In this document: positions 1 through 8,477 of the stretch, piece after piece | Numbering within the stretch: position 1 is the first letter of the stretch | How the letters are laid out: the number at the start of each line of letters is the position of its first letter | Assembly (NCBI GenBank): GCA_015067675.1 | Contig: SVMB01000027.1 | Span: forward strand, 1 to 38,222 | Source: Oscillospiraceae bacterium | GTDB taxonomy: Bacteria; Bacillota; Clostridia; Oscillospirales; QAMX01 | DNA: 38,222 nucleotides | Direction of reading: 5' to 3' | Notes under the pieces: model-generated | What the model was told of the DNA's origin: nothing | What the model saw: the letters and a program-made list of their open reading frames with translations, nothing else | Databases searched by the model: none | Position numbers and translations under genes: made by a program

Positions 1-1364
1 CTCGCGCCTGCGCAGCGGTTGAGATCGGGCGCGATGGCACGGAACTGCTCAAGAATCGCCGGGTTGCCGCTCATGATGTAGCAGTACCGGCGGCAGTCGT
101 ACTTGTCGATGAGCCGCACGATCTCGCGGATGGTGGCATCGGGCAGGGGATTGACGTCGTCGGGCGCCTTGACGTGGACGTTCATGATGACGTGGCAGGC
201 AAAACGCTTGAGGATATCCTCAAAGGTGGGGATACGCAGGCCGGTAAACTCCGCGCCATGCTTGAAACCGAAGTCGAGCTTTAAAAGATCCTCATACAGG
301 GCTTCACTTACCAGACCGTGACCGTCCGATACGCGGTCAAGAACCGGATCATGGATGGATACGATCACGCCGTCGCGGGTGGACCAGAGGTCAAACTCGA
401 TCTCTTCCGCGCCCAGACCGATGGCAGCGCCGTAAGCGGGCATGCTGTTTTCAGGGGCGATGGTGTTGAAGCCGCGATGGGCGCAGATGCGGGGATAGGG
501 CATGGTGTCATCGTCGCAGACGATGGCGCTGCCGGCTGGACGATACTTCCAGGGACGGCGTCCGGCCTCGATGTAGGCATGGTGGGTGGCGGGAGGATTG
601 CCGAAGCCTGCGGCCTTGAGGTGACGGGCGTGGGGATCAAAGTCGGCCGAGGCCATGCCCACGTCGTTCTTCATGTTGCACAGCACACGACCGTCGGGGG
701 CAACGATCATGCTGCAGCCGCCCACGGGGGAGTCGGATCCCAGACTAACGGAGGAGCGCACAAGGTAGGCGTTGGTGTTGTAGGCACAGAACTTGGCCAG
801 GGTCTCGAGGGTGTCATGGCTGTCGCTGCGCATGTAGGCGCAGGCGATAATGACCTCGGGGTTATAGCGGGCGATGTTTGCAAAGGCCTCGTAGAAGTAG
901 AAGTCGTAGCAGATGAGGAAGCCGTAGCGCACGCCGTCGATCTCAAGGATCGTGGGCTCGGAATACTCGTACGTATAATCCTTGTCCAGCTCGTAGACGT
1001 TCATCTCGGAGGGAACCAGATGCTGCTTGTAGTAGGTGCCTGCGAGCTCGCCTGTTTTGGAGTAGCAAAGGGTGGTATTGCGAAGGCCGGAGCCTGCGTC
1101 GTAGATGCAGTTGACAAAGACGGTGGCATTGCAGCGTTTTGCGGTGGCGGAAGCCTTCTCCATGAGCGCAGCGCTGTACTTTTCGTAGCTTTCGAGCATC
1201 TGCTCTTTCGTTTTGGCGTAGGCGGGGACGTTTGAATACTCGGGCAGGACGATCACGTCCATGGAATCGTCGCAGCGGTCAAGAGCGTCCAGCTCCCAGG
1301 CAAAGAGCGCGTCGGACTGGGTGAAATCCATGCTGTAAGCGGGCTGAATGACACAGGTTTTCAT
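1..1364 (-). CDS. Nitrilase-family hydrolase fused to GDPD (3' end outside window)
   Basis: The frame is open from the ATG at 1364 to the left edge (about 454 residues visible), so the C-terminus is missing. Residues 1 to about 275 form a carbon-nitrogen hydrolase domain with the full Glu-Lys-Cys triad: E42 in LPEY, K113 in YYKQH and C152 in LICYDF. After a short linker a glycerophosphodiester phosphodiesterase domain starts at H296 with HRGFN, then APEN (E305), E323-x-D325 and H338-D339, the usual GDPD active-site signature. Both halves therefore look catalytically intact. Known families: nitrilases cleave amide or nitrile C-N bonds, and GDPDs cleave glycerophosphodiesters to glycerol-3-phosphate and an alcohol. 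No signal peptide is seen, so it is probably cytosolic. It lies 36 nt behind the TIM-barrel gene in one operon. The substrate is unknown; an N-acylated glycerophospho-alcohol is only a guess. Confidence 0.88.
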   Translation of the reverse strand, partial: MKTCVIQPAYSMDFTQSDALFAWELDALDRCDDSMDVIVLPEYSNVPAYAKTKEQMLESYEKYSAALMEKASATAKRCNATVFVNCIYDAGSGLRNTTLCYSKTGELAGTYYKQHLVPSEMNVYELDKDYTYEYSEPTILEIDGVRYGFLICYDFYFYEAFANIARYNPEVIIACAYMRSDSHDTLETLAKFCAYNTNAYLVRSSVSLGSDSPVGGCSMIVAPDGRVLCNMKNDVGMASADFDPHARHLKAAGFGNPPATHHAYIEAGRRPWKYRPAGSAIVCDDDTMPYPRICAHRGFNTIAPENSMPAYGAAIGLGAEEIEFDLWSTRDGVIVSIHDPVLDRVSDGHGLVSEALYEDLLKLDFGFKHGAEFTGLRIPTFEDILKRFACHVIMNVHVKAPDDVNPLPDATIREIVRLIDKYDCRRYCYIMSGNPAILEQFRAIAPDLNRCAGA

Positions 1365-1400
1365 GGCAATGTACTCCTTATGTCCTGAGTTTTGAGGAAC

Positions 1401-2237
1401 TTAGCGGTAACGGGCGGATTCGATCATGGCGGCGACCCGCAGAGCACGGGCGTGGGCAAGGTTGAGGAATCCCGCGCAGTCGAGGTGGGCATAGATGTCG
1501 TGGGTGTGGCGGCCGGGCATGTTGCGGTTCTTGAGTTCCAGCGTCAGAATATCGTCAAAGCCGGTGTCGGCGATCATTTTTGTCACGTGCTCCCAGTCCA
1601 CCGCACCATCGAAGGGCATGAGGTGGGCGTCGTCGATGGCGGCGATTTCGGTACCGGTGATGCCTTCGTTGTCGTTGATGTGGGTGGCGATGAGCTTGTC
1701 GCCGTACTTGGCGAGGAAGTCAATGCCGACATCGTAGCAGCAGGCGTGTCCCGTATCGATGCAGAAGCCGGCAGCAGGATGCTCCCAGAGCCGGTCGCGG
1801 ATGGCGGCGAGGTACTTTTCGCCTTCGGCATTCTCGAATGCGATGCGGATGCCGCACTTCTGCGCCTCATCCAGAAGCCGCGCATAGCGCGCTATCCCCA
1901 GCTCCGTGGGATGCTCCGGGTCAAAGCCCATGTAGACGTGGCTGATCATCAGCGTCACACCGACTTCATGGCATTCCCGCAGGCAGGTGAGCAGCTCCTC
2001 GATGGCGGCTTCACCGGCGGCGGTATCCAGCCAGATGTGGGCGGTACCCAGGTGCGGCGCGTGGATAGACTGGATGAAGAGACCGGCGGCGTCCGCCGCA
2101 CGGGCGGTGGTATGCGCGTCTCCGGGCTTATTCCAGCGGTTGAAGATAGCATCGAAGCCTGCGTCTTTGATGCGGCGGAGCTGTTCGAGGATGGAAAGCT
2201 CCGGGAAGCCAAAGCCCAGGTTGATAGCGGTTTTCAT
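1401..2237 (-). CDS. Sugar phosphate isomerase/epimerase-like TIM-barrel protein
   Basis: A 278-residue protein of the xylose-isomerase-like / AP-endonuclease-2 TIM-barrel superfamily (IolE, sugar epimerases and isomerases). Visible family marks are FENAEG (E135), CIDTGHA (D161, H164), ATHINDN (H186) and LTLELKN (E234), which fit the divalent-metal site at the barrel mouth. The length is normal. The start ATG at 2237 follows an AAGGAG-type site. Its neighbours are a Nudix hydrolase 39 nt upstream and the nitrilase-GDPD fusion 36 nt downstream, so it is co-transcribed with both. It probably isomerises, epimerises or dehydrates a sugar or polyol. The exact reaction cannot be read from sequence, since this family also contains endonucleases and C-glycoside-cleaving enzymes. 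Confidence 0.82.
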   Translation of the reverse strand: MKTAINLGFGFPELSILEQLRRIKDAGFDAIFNRWNKPGDAHTTARAADAAGLFIQSIHAPHLGTAHIWLDTAAGEAAIEELLTCLRECHEVGVTLMISHVYMGFDPEHPTELGIARYARLLDEAQKCGIRIAFENAEGEKYLAAIRDRLWEHPAAGFCIDTGHACCYDVGIDFLAKYGDKLIATHINDNEGITGTEIAAIDDAHLMPFDGAVDWEHVTKMIADTGFDDILTLELKNRNMPGRHTHDIYAHLDCAGFLNLAHARALRVAAMIESARYR

Positions 2238-2276
2238 GGTTGCTAGTCTCCTTTGCGGTATAGCCTGAAAAAAAGC

Positions 2277-2774
2277 TCAGCAGACCGGGAGTTCGGTGAA
2301 CTGCGTGCCGATGTCATCGGTGATGCCGACGCGCAGGGCATGGTCATGCTGTCCAACAGACAGGTAGTGGTCGATGACGCCGCGGGCGGAGCGGGGCATC
2401 TCAAGGCCCTCCAGCTCGTCGGGGGAAAACCACCGCAGCACGCCCTCGTTGGAGGAAAGCAACGGGGGCTCGGCACCGGGAAGCCGGGCAAAGAAGTAAT
2501 AGTTTTGCCGGATGCCTTTCTCCGTACGGCGCAGGGTGATGTAGCGCATCTGCAGATCGCAGATGTGGGATTCCGTAAGAGAGAGTTCTTCACGGAGTTC
2601 GCGCAGAACGCAGGCACGGGGATCATTCAACTCTTCCGGTTCGAAGTGACCACCGGCGGCGCCCACCCAGCTGTCAGCGATGACACGAGATCCCTGACGG
2701 TATAACAGCAGGATGCGGTCACCGTGCAGCAGATACAGTGAGGTCATGCAGCGCAGTTTGCAGGTAGCGTCCAT
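2277..2774 (-). CDS. Nudix hydrolase
   Basis: A 165-residue Nudix protein. The Nudix box begins at the GG of AAGGHFEPEE and ends in RELREELSL, so the metal-binding REUxEE core is intact. The spacing between the first Glu and REL appears about two residues longer than the classic 23-residue box, and Ser replaces the usual Gly near its end. Such enzymes hydrolyse a nucleoside diphosphate linked to another group X. The N-terminal strands (TSLYLLHGDRILLLYRQ) match the usual Nudix fold entry. The ATG at 2774 has a GAGGA site. It begins 11 nt after the EFR1 stop, so it is tightly coupled in the operon. The substrate is unknown. Confidence 0.85.
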   Translation of the reverse strand: MDATCKLRCMTSLYLLHGDRILLLYRQGSRVIADSWVGAAGGHFEPEELNDPRACVLRELREELSLTESHICDLQMRYITLRRTEKGIRQNYYFFARLPGAEPPLLSSNEGVLRWFSPDELEGLEMPRSARGVIDHYLSVGQHDHALRVGITDDIGTQFTELPVC

Positions 2775-2785
2775 ATATGTCCTCC

Positions 2786-3559
2786 TCAGGCTTCGGGGCA
2801 GAGGTAAAACTCATTGTGACGGTACTCAGTGCAAACCGGCGCAAGACGCGCATCCAGCGCGGCCTCGCGCTCCGCGTCCAGATGGCGTGCCGCACGCGGA
2901 CAGATCTTCACGCAGCGCATGCAGCCCATGCAGAGAGCGGCATCGGTACGTGCACTCAGCGCGTCGATGGCCCCGGCAGGACACTGGGCCGCACACAGAC
3001 CGCAGCGCACGCAGGTCTCATCCGGCATGACCGCCATCGGGCCGTCGGTACGGATATCAGCGGGGATGCTGCCGGGGACGGTGACTTCACCGGTCAGCTT
3101 TCCCTGCTCATAGAGCTCGGCAATGCGCCGGGCAAAGCCTGTGAGGACTTCGGCATCGTCACGGTCGGGACGACCGGATGCAAAGCGGCGGATGACGGAG
3201 TGCTCGGCGATGGCGGCGATGGCTGCGGGAACGCGGAAACCGGCGCCGCGCAGGGTGGCGGCAAGCTCGGAGAGGGTATCCTCGTAGGCGCGGTTGCCGT
3301 AGACAACCACGGCGACGGTGGTCGCACCGTGACCGGCAATCGTGCGCAGTCTGCGGGTGCAGAGCCCAGGAACCCGTCCGCCGAAGGACGGAACGGCGAC
3401 AATGCACAGATCATCGGCCGTGAGCTCAAGGGGCTTGAGCTCATCTTCGGGTCTGCACAGCTCAAAATCGGTCACCGGCGCGTCAAAGGCGGCGGCGAGG
3501 ATGTCTGCGACGGCCCTGGTGCCGCCGGTGGGACTGAAATGAACGGAATAGATGCCCAA
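2786..3559 (-). CDS. EFR1-type flavodoxin-ferredoxin fusion protein
   Basis: A 257-residue two-part redox protein. Residues 1 to about 160 are a flavodoxin-like domain with a phosphate-binding FMN loop (FSPTGGT, residues 8-14) and the loop PSFGGRVP. Residues 178-222 hold two CxxCxxCxxxCP clusters: C183, C186, C189, C193 and C210, C213, C216, C220, expected to bind two [4Fe-4S] clusters. This architecture is known from anaerobic Firmicutes as EFR1-family 'ferrodoxin'. It would be a cytosolic electron carrier or an oxidoreductase module. It sits between a GNAT (50 nt) and a Nudix gene (11 nt) in a minus-strand operon. The redox partner is not evident. Confidence 0.88.
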   Translation of the reverse strand: MGIYSVHFSPTGGTRAVADILAAAFDAPVTDFELCRPEDELKPLELTADDLCIVAVPSFGGRVPGLCTRRLRTIAGHGATTVAVVVYGNRAYEDTLSELAATLRGAGFRVPAAIAAIAEHSVIRRFASGRPDRDDAEVLTGFARRIAELYEQGKLTGEVTVPGSIPADIRTDGPMAVMPDETCVRCGLCAAQCPAGAIDALSARTDAALCMGCMRCVKICPRAARHLDAEREAALDARLAPVCTEYRHNEFYLCPEA

Positions 3560-3609
3560 TGGGGTTACTTCCTTCCCAAAACCTCTGAAAAGAGGCGTTA
3601 TTTTGATGA

Positions 3610-4080
3610 TTACAGGATCTTTTCCATGCCGACCTTCTGAGGGACAAGGCCGCAGGCCTGGTAAAACTTCATCGCGCTTTCGTTGAGCGACCAGACGTTG
3701 AGGGTGAGGTTATAAAAGCTCTCGCGGCGGGCGAAATCTACCACGTACTCATAGAGCGCACGGCCGATGTGCTGACCGCGGGAGGTTTCATCCACGCAGA
3801 GGTCATCGATATAGAGGGTGCGGATGTCGGTGAGGTTATTGTTGTTGATGTGCTGCTGGTAGATGCAGAAGCAGTAGCCCAGAACCGTGCCGTCGCCGGT
3901 GTCGGCGACGAAGATGGGACGGGTATCGTCATGAATGATGGCGGAAAGCTCGTCGTCGGTGTACTTGCGGGCAGCGGCCTTGAAGAGATCGGGGCGGCCC
4001 AGATGGTGAACCTGCTGAACCTGGAAGAGAAGCCGGGTGAGCGCGGGAATGTCGCGATCCTCGGCACGACGGATGAACAT
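3610..4080 (-). CDS. GNAT-family N-acetyltransferase
   Basis: A 156-residue single-domain GNAT protein. The acetyl-CoA pyrophosphate-binding loop is visible as DETSRGQHIGRALYEYV, following the strand IRTLYIDDLCVD. The C-terminal LNESAMKFYQACGL is the typical GNAT alpha4-beta7 region. It probably acetylates an amine of a small molecule or a protein; the substrate is unknown. It is the first gene of the leftmost operon: a promoter lies 38 nt upstream and an ATCAGGAGG ribosome binding site precedes the ATG at 4080. Confidence 0.85.
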   Translation of the reverse strand: MFIRRAEDRDIPALTRLLFQVQQVHHLGRPDLFKAAARKYTDDELSAIIHDDTRPIFVADTGDGTVLGYCFCIYQQHINNNNLTDIRTLYIDDLCVDETSRGQHIGRALYEYVVDFARRESFYNLTLNVWSLNESAMKFYQACGLVPQKVGMEKIL

Positions 4081-4117
4081 GATACGTGCCTCCTGATGGA
4101 TAAATTAGGATACTTCT

Positions 4118-4145
4118 ATTGTACCACACAATCCCGGGATTGCAA
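4118..4145 (-). promoter_or_regulatory. Sigma-A promoter for the GNAT-to-nitrilase operon
   Basis: On the minus strand the sequence reads TTGCAA, a 16-nt spacer, then TACAAT, with a TGG extended -10. It lies 38 nt upstream of the GNAT start and downstream of the preceding gene's terminator, which supports it. Confidence 0.65.
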
Positions 4146-4154
4146 AGAGGCGGC

Positions 4155-4191
4155 AGAAAAGATTAAGCCCCTGTCCGGAACAGACAGGGGC
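4155..4191 (-). terminator. Intrinsic terminator after the propeller glycosidase gene
   Basis: GCCCCTGTC pairs with GACAGGGGC (nine base pairs, seven-nt loop) just after the stop at 4201. On the minus strand it is followed by TTAATCTTTTC. It separates this gene from the GNAT operon. Confidence 0.8.
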
Positions 4192-4200
4192 GGGGTGAGG

Positions 4201-5652
4201 TTATGCAAAATACAGGGAATAAAGCTTTGCGTCCTGCATACGGAAACGCAGCCGGACGGGTTTGCCGGCATAAGCGGCGAAATCGGAGCCGTCGGCGAAG
4301 AAGACCGTACGGTCAACGGCATTGCCGAAGAGTTCAAAACTTGTTTTTCCCTCGATGGGATTGCCGTCGGCATCGAGCAGATCCACATAGATGCTGCCTG
4401 CGGCGGAGGTTTCAAAGTTGAGGTGCAGCTTTGCACCGTCAAAGACGACCGGCTTTGTAACGATCACTGCACCGTTGTCGTCGGCCTCATAAAAGGCAAA
4501 TCCATCTTTACGGATCTTCCATCGATTGAGGGGCTTTGCGCAGTTGTAGCTGAGATGATTGTCGATGGTGTAGAGGTAGTAATACTCATCGCCGTTATCC
4601 AGCAGCTGATAGCTCGGGTAACAGTTGCCGTATACCCAGTTGTAGGAGGTTTCCGGACCGGGAGTCATGAACGCCTCGCAGAAGCGGTGCCAGTTTTCAC
4701 CGTCGCGGCTGACCATGAACAGACAGTCGGTCACGGCAAGCCCCTCACGGGTGGTGACGGGGGGATTTTCGTCCGAAGCGGCCTTCTTGATGGGATAGGC
4801 AGGCATACTTTCCATGTTCGGCGTCCATGCTTTGCGTTCCACATAGCGGGTGGGGAAGCCGATGAACAGATGGGACGCGCGGGGATAGGGCATGATCTGG
4901 TTTGTGTAGAGCTGATAGGTTTTGTTGTCGTTGTAGCGCAGCTCGCCGAGTTCATCCCAGTTTCGGAAGTCGTGGGAGCGGGCACAGCGGATCGTGCGCC
5001 GGCCTTCGCCGGAGGAATAGTCGTACTTGCGGTAGTAAAGGGTGTACTGCCCGTCACGCCAGAGGGCAAGATTGATGGAATCGTACTCCGCACCCTCGTG
5101 GATGGGATAACCCTCGTCAAAAGTATAGCCGTCGGAGGAGGTGTAGCAGTGAAGCCAGCGGCGCAGGAGTTTTCCTGCGTCGTCACGGATGACGCGGCAG
5201 ACCAACGCCTTGAACTTTTCCTCCGCGGGACAGGCGGGATTTTCGTCGCAGAAGACGAATACGCCGTCGTTGAGCTCTGAAAAGACAATGTTTGTGGGAT
5301 TGCCGTCGGCATCCGGGAAATTGGTGAGAGCGGGACGCTCCCAGTTTACGCCGTCACGGCTTTCCAGTACGCAGAGCATGGCCTGCGCATAGTCACCGCC
5401 GCGGGCTTTCCACTCTTTTTCGCTGCGGCAGGGATGGTAGTAGAGCCGCCAGATATCGCCGGCCCTGACCAGGATGGGATAGCTGATGCCGAAGAGCTCG
5501 TTGCTGTTTTCGTCAAAGATTTTGTCCAGCCACAGCGGGGTATCGCAGAATGTGGGATGATTGACGCGGAGTTTGGCTGTGGTCAGGGCAGAATCGGGAA
5601 GAAAAGAATCCCAGAGCGGTTCCAGCCTGCGGCTGATGTTGATAGTATTCAT
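4201..5652 (-). CDS. Cytosolic five-bladed propeller glycosidase-like protein with GH32-like C-terminal module
   Basis: A 483-residue protein without a signal peptide. Residues 1 to about 370 show propeller-like repeats typical of GH32/43/68-type folds, with blades such as LVRAGDIWRLYYHP, ALWRDGQYTLYYRKYDY and CLFMVSRDGENWHRF. The last 100 residues (from about 380, RKDGFAFYEA to the end) resemble the beta-sandwich commonly appended to GH32-like proteins (AAGSIYVDLLDADG, GKPVRLRFRMQDAKLYSLYF). It probably hydrolyses or binds an imported glycoside; the specificity cannot be read. It starts 19 nt after the MATE gene, so the two are co-transcribed, suggesting linked transport and processing. A close GH32/43 assignment is not secure. 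Confidence 0.72.
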   Translation of the reverse strand: MNTINISRRLEPLWDSFLPDSALTTAKLRVNHPTFCDTPLWLDKIFDENSNELFGISYPILVRAGDIWRLYYHPCRSEKEWKARGGDYAQAMLCVLESRDGVNWERPALTNFPDADGNPTNIVFSELNDGVFVFCDENPACPAEEKFKALVCRVIRDDAGKLLRRWLHCYTSSDGYTFDEGYPIHEGAEYDSINLALWRDGQYTLYYRKYDYSSGEGRRTIRCARSHDFRNWDELGELRYNDNKTYQLYTNQIMPYPRASHLFIGFPTRYVERKAWTPNMESMPAYPIKKAASDENPPVTTREGLAVTDCLFMVSRDGENWHRFCEAFMTPGPETSYNWVYGNCYPSYQLLDNGDEYYYLYTIDNHLSYNCAKPLNRWKIRKDGFAFYEADDNGAVIVTKPVVFDGAKLHLNFETSAAGSIYVDLLDADGNPIEGKTSFELFGNAVDRTVFFADGSDFAAYAGKPVRLRFRMQDAKLYSLYFA

Positions 5653-5671
5653 ACAATTTACCTCATTTGGT

Positions 5672-7009
5672 TTACTCCAGCTTCCGGTATACCGTCAGGT
5701 ACATCGTGATGCCGCAGGCGAGGCCGCCGACGGCATTGGAGATGGGCTCGGCGAGAAACACGCCGTCCACGCCAAATCCCCAGATGGGCAGCAGCACCGT
5801 GAGGGGTGCCACGATGATGGCTTTGCGCAGGAGGGAGAAGAGGATCGCACGCTTGGCATAGCCCAGCGCTGTGAAGGTGATCTGTCCCGCGAACTGGAAG
5901 GACATAAAGACGAAGCCGAAGAAGTAGAGGTTCATTACCCGGGCGCCCTCAGAGAGCAGGGTGGTGTCTTTGGTGAAGATGGAAAACATCTGCCGGGGGA
6001 ACACCATGATGGCGATCCAGGCTACCAGCGTGAAGGCGGTGCCGAGGTAGGTGGTAAAGCGGATGCCCTCCTTGACGCGGTCGTTTCGCTTGGCACCGTA
6101 GTTGTAGCCGATGACGGGCTGCGCACCCTGCGAGATGCCGTTGACAGGCAGCATCAGGATGTCGCGCAGGGAGCCGATGACCGTCATGATGCCCACGTAC
6201 AGGTCGCCGCCCCAGCGCTGGAGGGTGGTGTTGCAGACGATCTGGACAAGGCAGCTTGTGCCGTTCATGATGAAGCCGGCACATCCGAGGGAGATGATGT
6301 TCTTCACCGTGTCCCAGCGCAGCCGCAGATGCTGCCGCCGGATGACCAGAAGCGCCTTTTTGCCGGTGAGGAAGCGCATGACCCAGAGGCAGGAGGCGAG
6401 CTGGCTCAGCACCGTGGCAAAGGCCGCGCCGCCCACACCCATTTGGAAGACGAAGATGAAGAGCGGGTCGAGGATGATGTTGAGCACCGCGCCCAGAAGG
6501 GTCGTGAGCATACCGGTGCGGGGGAATCCCTGGGCGTTGATGAAGCCGTTGAGGCCGGTGGTGAGCATGGTAAAGAGGGTACCGAAGAGGTAAATGCGCA
6601 GATACTGGTCGGCGTAGACGTAGGACGCGTCACTGGCGCCGAAGAGATAGAGGATGGGGCGGCGGAGGGTATAGCAGAACACAAAGAGCACAACGGAGCT
6701 GATGAGCAGGAGTGAAAAGCAGTTGCCGAGGATGTGCTCGGCGCGATTTTCATCCTTTTCACCCCGGGCAATGGAGAACAGCGGCGTGCCGCCGGTACCA
6801 AAGAGGGCAGTAAACGCGCCGATGAGGGTGATGAGCGGGAATGACAGACCGATGCCGGTCAGGGCGAGGGAATCGGCTCCCGGCATGTGACCCAGATAGA
6901 TGCGGTCAACGACGTTGTAGAGCAGATGAACGAGCTGGGCAAGGGTCAGGGGAACGGCCTGATTGATGATGTTTTTCCACATCGGCCCCTGAGAGAAATC
7001 GGTACGCAC
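5672..7009 (-). CDS. MATE-family efflux transporter (MepA-like)
   Basis: A polytopic protein with about twelve hydrophobic segments of the MATE family; the opening IINQAVPLTLAQLVHLLYNVVD and the two-fold repeat are characteristic. The frame is open to a TTG at 7027, but the AAAGAAGGG site at 7017-7024 lies six nt before a GTG at 7009, which I take as the start (445 residues). MATE proteins export drugs or metabolites using Na+ or H+ gradients. It is followed 19 nt later by the propeller glycosidase-like gene. It is one of three different MATE genes here and is closer to the MepA type. The substrate is unknown. Confidence 0.85.
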   Translation of the reverse strand: MRTDFSQGPMWKNIINQAVPLTLAQLVHLLYNVVDRIYLGHMPGADSLALTGIGLSFPLITLIGAFTALFGTGGTPLFSIARGEKDENRAEHILGNCFSLLLISSVVLFVFCYTLRRPILYLFGASDASYVYADQYLRIYLFGTLFTMLTTGLNGFINAQGFPRTGMLTTLLGAVLNIILDPLFIFVFQMGVGGAAFATVLSQLASCLWVMRFLTGKKALLVIRRQHLRLRWDTVKNIISLGCAGFIMNGTSCLVQIVCNTTLQRWGGDLYVGIMTVIGSLRDILMLPVNGISQGAQPVIGYNYGAKRNDRVKEGIRFTTYLGTAFTLVAWIAIMVFPRQMFSIFTKDTTLLSEGARVMNLYFFGFVFMSFQFAGQITFTALGYAKRAILFSLLRKAIIVAPLTVLLPIWGFGVDGVFLAEPISNAVGGLACGITMYLTVYRKLE

Positions 7010-7039
7010 GAAAAGCCCTTCTTTCAATGGAATACACTC

Positions 7040-7048
7040 ATTGTATCA
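7040..7048 (-). promoter_or_regulatory. Extended -10 promoter for the MATE gene
   Basis: TGATACAAT on the minus strand is an extended -10 element about 30 nt upstream of the preferred GTG start. No good -35 is visible at the expected distance. Confidence 0.4.
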
Positions 7049-7102
7049 CACTCTGCGCAAAAAGAGAATACGCAGGAGAGTAAAAAGAAGCTGCACGTCC
7101 GG

Positions 7103-7915
7103 TTACAGGAGGTGCAGCAGTTGTTTGAGGGCATGGGCAATGCCGTCATCGTCGTTGGAGAGGGTGACGTACTTGGCGGCGGCTTTGAGCTCGGGGCATG
7201 CGTTGCCCATGGCGACGCTTTCAGGAAAGGCGCGGATCATCTCAAGGTCGTTATAGTCGTCGCCAAAGACCGCGATCTCGTCCTCACGCAGGCCGAGGCG
7301 CACCGCGACCCGGCGGATGGCAGATGCTTTGTTGGATTCAAGGGCGGTGATCTGAATCAGAGAGTCATGATCGGTCAGATAAAACTGCGCACGATCCTTG
7401 CAGACGGAGCGCAGAGCATCGGCGATCTCCGTTTTCAGCGGAATGCTGCCGGAGTCGTCGTGATACACCAGCAGCTTGATGGTGTTTGCCATGCTGGAAT
7501 TGTCCAGTGCAGCGAGTTTTGCAGGGTTATAGCCCCAGTTGGAAAGGGAACCGTCGTCCGGGTCGTGATTGAGTGCCTGCAGATGATCGGGCATCAGTAA
7601 GCACAGACGCGCTCCGGGAAAAGCTGCGACGCACGCGACGATCTCGGATACCACATCAGCGGCGATGGTATAGAAGCGTGTTTCATCGCCGACACATACA
7701 TATCCGCCGTTAAAGTAAATGCAGCCGTCAAAGAGGGAGAACTCGCGCTCGCCCCAGCCGAGGGTGTTGGCAAGGCGCGGCGCACGGGCAGTGGCAACGA
7801 ACAGCTTGATGCCGCGTTCGCGGCAGGCGGCGAGTGCTGCGGCGTTTACATCGCTCAAACGCCGGTCAGTGGTCAGCAGTGTGCCGTCGAGGTCGAAGAA
7901 AAGTGCGCGAATCAT
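7103..7915 (-). CDS. Cof-type HAD-IIB hydrolase
   Basis: A 270-residue HAD superfamily phosphatase. Motif I is FFDLDGTLL (nucleophile D8, acid D10), motif II is VATAR, and the C-terminal motif IV is VFGDDYNDLEMI. A large alpha/beta cap lies between motifs II and III, as in subclass IIB (Cof/YidA). The lysine of motif III is expected in NKASAIRRVA. It likely dephosphorylates a sugar phosphate or a related metabolite in the cytosol. The ATG at 7915 follows CAGGAGG. It is 45 nt downstream of a GNAT gene in the same transcription direction. Confidence 0.88.
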   Translation of the reverse strand: MIRALFFDLDGTLLTTDRRLSDVNAAALAACRERGIKLFVATARAPRLANTLGWGEREFSLFDGCIYFNGGYVCVGDETRFYTIAADVVSEIVACVAAFPGARLCLLMPDHLQALNHDPDDGSLSNWGYNPAKLAALDNSSMANTIKLLVYHDDSGSIPLKTEIADALRSVCKDRAQFYLTDHDSLIQITALESNKASAIRRVAVRLGLREDEIAVFGDDYNDLEMIRAFPESVAMGNACPELKAAAKYVTLSNDDDGIAHALKQLLHLL

Positions 7916-7960
7916 GGGAAAACACCTCCTGAAAATTTGTTTGGAATCGAGAATGGAGTA

Positions 7961-8371
7961 TCAGCGCTCAAGCCGCAGATACCGGCTGATCTCCCGGAAG
8001 CCGCAGCTTTCCCAGAAGCGCATACCGGCCTCGTTCCAGGGGAGAACTTCAAGATCGATGAGATCGGTGCCGAGACAGGCAAGCAGCGCGTCAAAGGCGG
8101 CACGTCCGTAATGCCGACGGCGATATTCACGACAGATGAAAAACTGACGCAGATAAAGCGGGGAACAGGTGGTCTTGACCAGCGCATAGCCGACGATAGT
8201 ATCGTCGACAGTGAAGAAATACGCGTCATAATCGGTGGCCAGAAAGCCCTCCATGCGACGGGCAAGTTCGGGTACCGTCATGGGATTGGTGCTTTTTTCA
8301 TCTTCGATGAGCTGCTTGTTGAAATCTGCAAGCTGTAGGATATCTGCCTGCGTACATTTCCGGATGTCCAT
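7961..8371 (-). CDS. GNAT-family N-acetyltransferase
   Basis: A 136-residue GNAT protein. The acetyl-CoA loop is YRRRHYGRAAFDAL, preceded by the strand LYLRQFFICREY; the C-terminal NEAGMRFWESCGF matches the family. It is probably a cytosolic acyltransferase of unknown substrate. The ATG at 8371 has a GGAGGAAAT site. It heads the minus-strand run and is divergent from the glycerol-1-phosphate dehydrogenase gene. Confidence 0.85.
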   Translation of the reverse strand: MDIRKCTQADILQLADFNKQLIEDEKSTNPMTVPELARRMEGFLATDYDAYFFTVDDTIVGYALVKTTCSPLYLRQFFICREYRRRHYGRAAFDALLACLGTDLIDLEVLPWNEAGMRFWESCGFREISRYLRLER

Positions 8372-8435
8372 GCCTGATTTCCTCCGATGTAAGTGAATGA
8401 GCGGCCGAAATCAAGCGCAAAGACTTTCTCTGTGC

Positions 8436-8465
8436 TTGACTTTGCCCCCCGCGGGACTGTATAAT
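8436..8465 (+). promoter_or_regulatory. Sigma-A promoter for the glycerol-1-phosphate dehydrogenase operon
   Basis: TTGACT, an 18-nt spacer and a perfect TATAAT, about 118 nt upstream of the start at 8583. Confidence 0.75.
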
Positions 8466-8477
8466 GATTAGGAAGCA

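Noticed and set aside
3769-5280. Long plus-strand frame opposite the GNAT and propeller genes
   Set aside because: Its translation is low-complexity and glycine/valine-rich, with no family signature; the minus-strand genes have motifs and ribosome sites. The same holds for frames at 318-1235, 1392-2246, 5561-6715, 19633-20529, 21418-22680 and 24982-26289.
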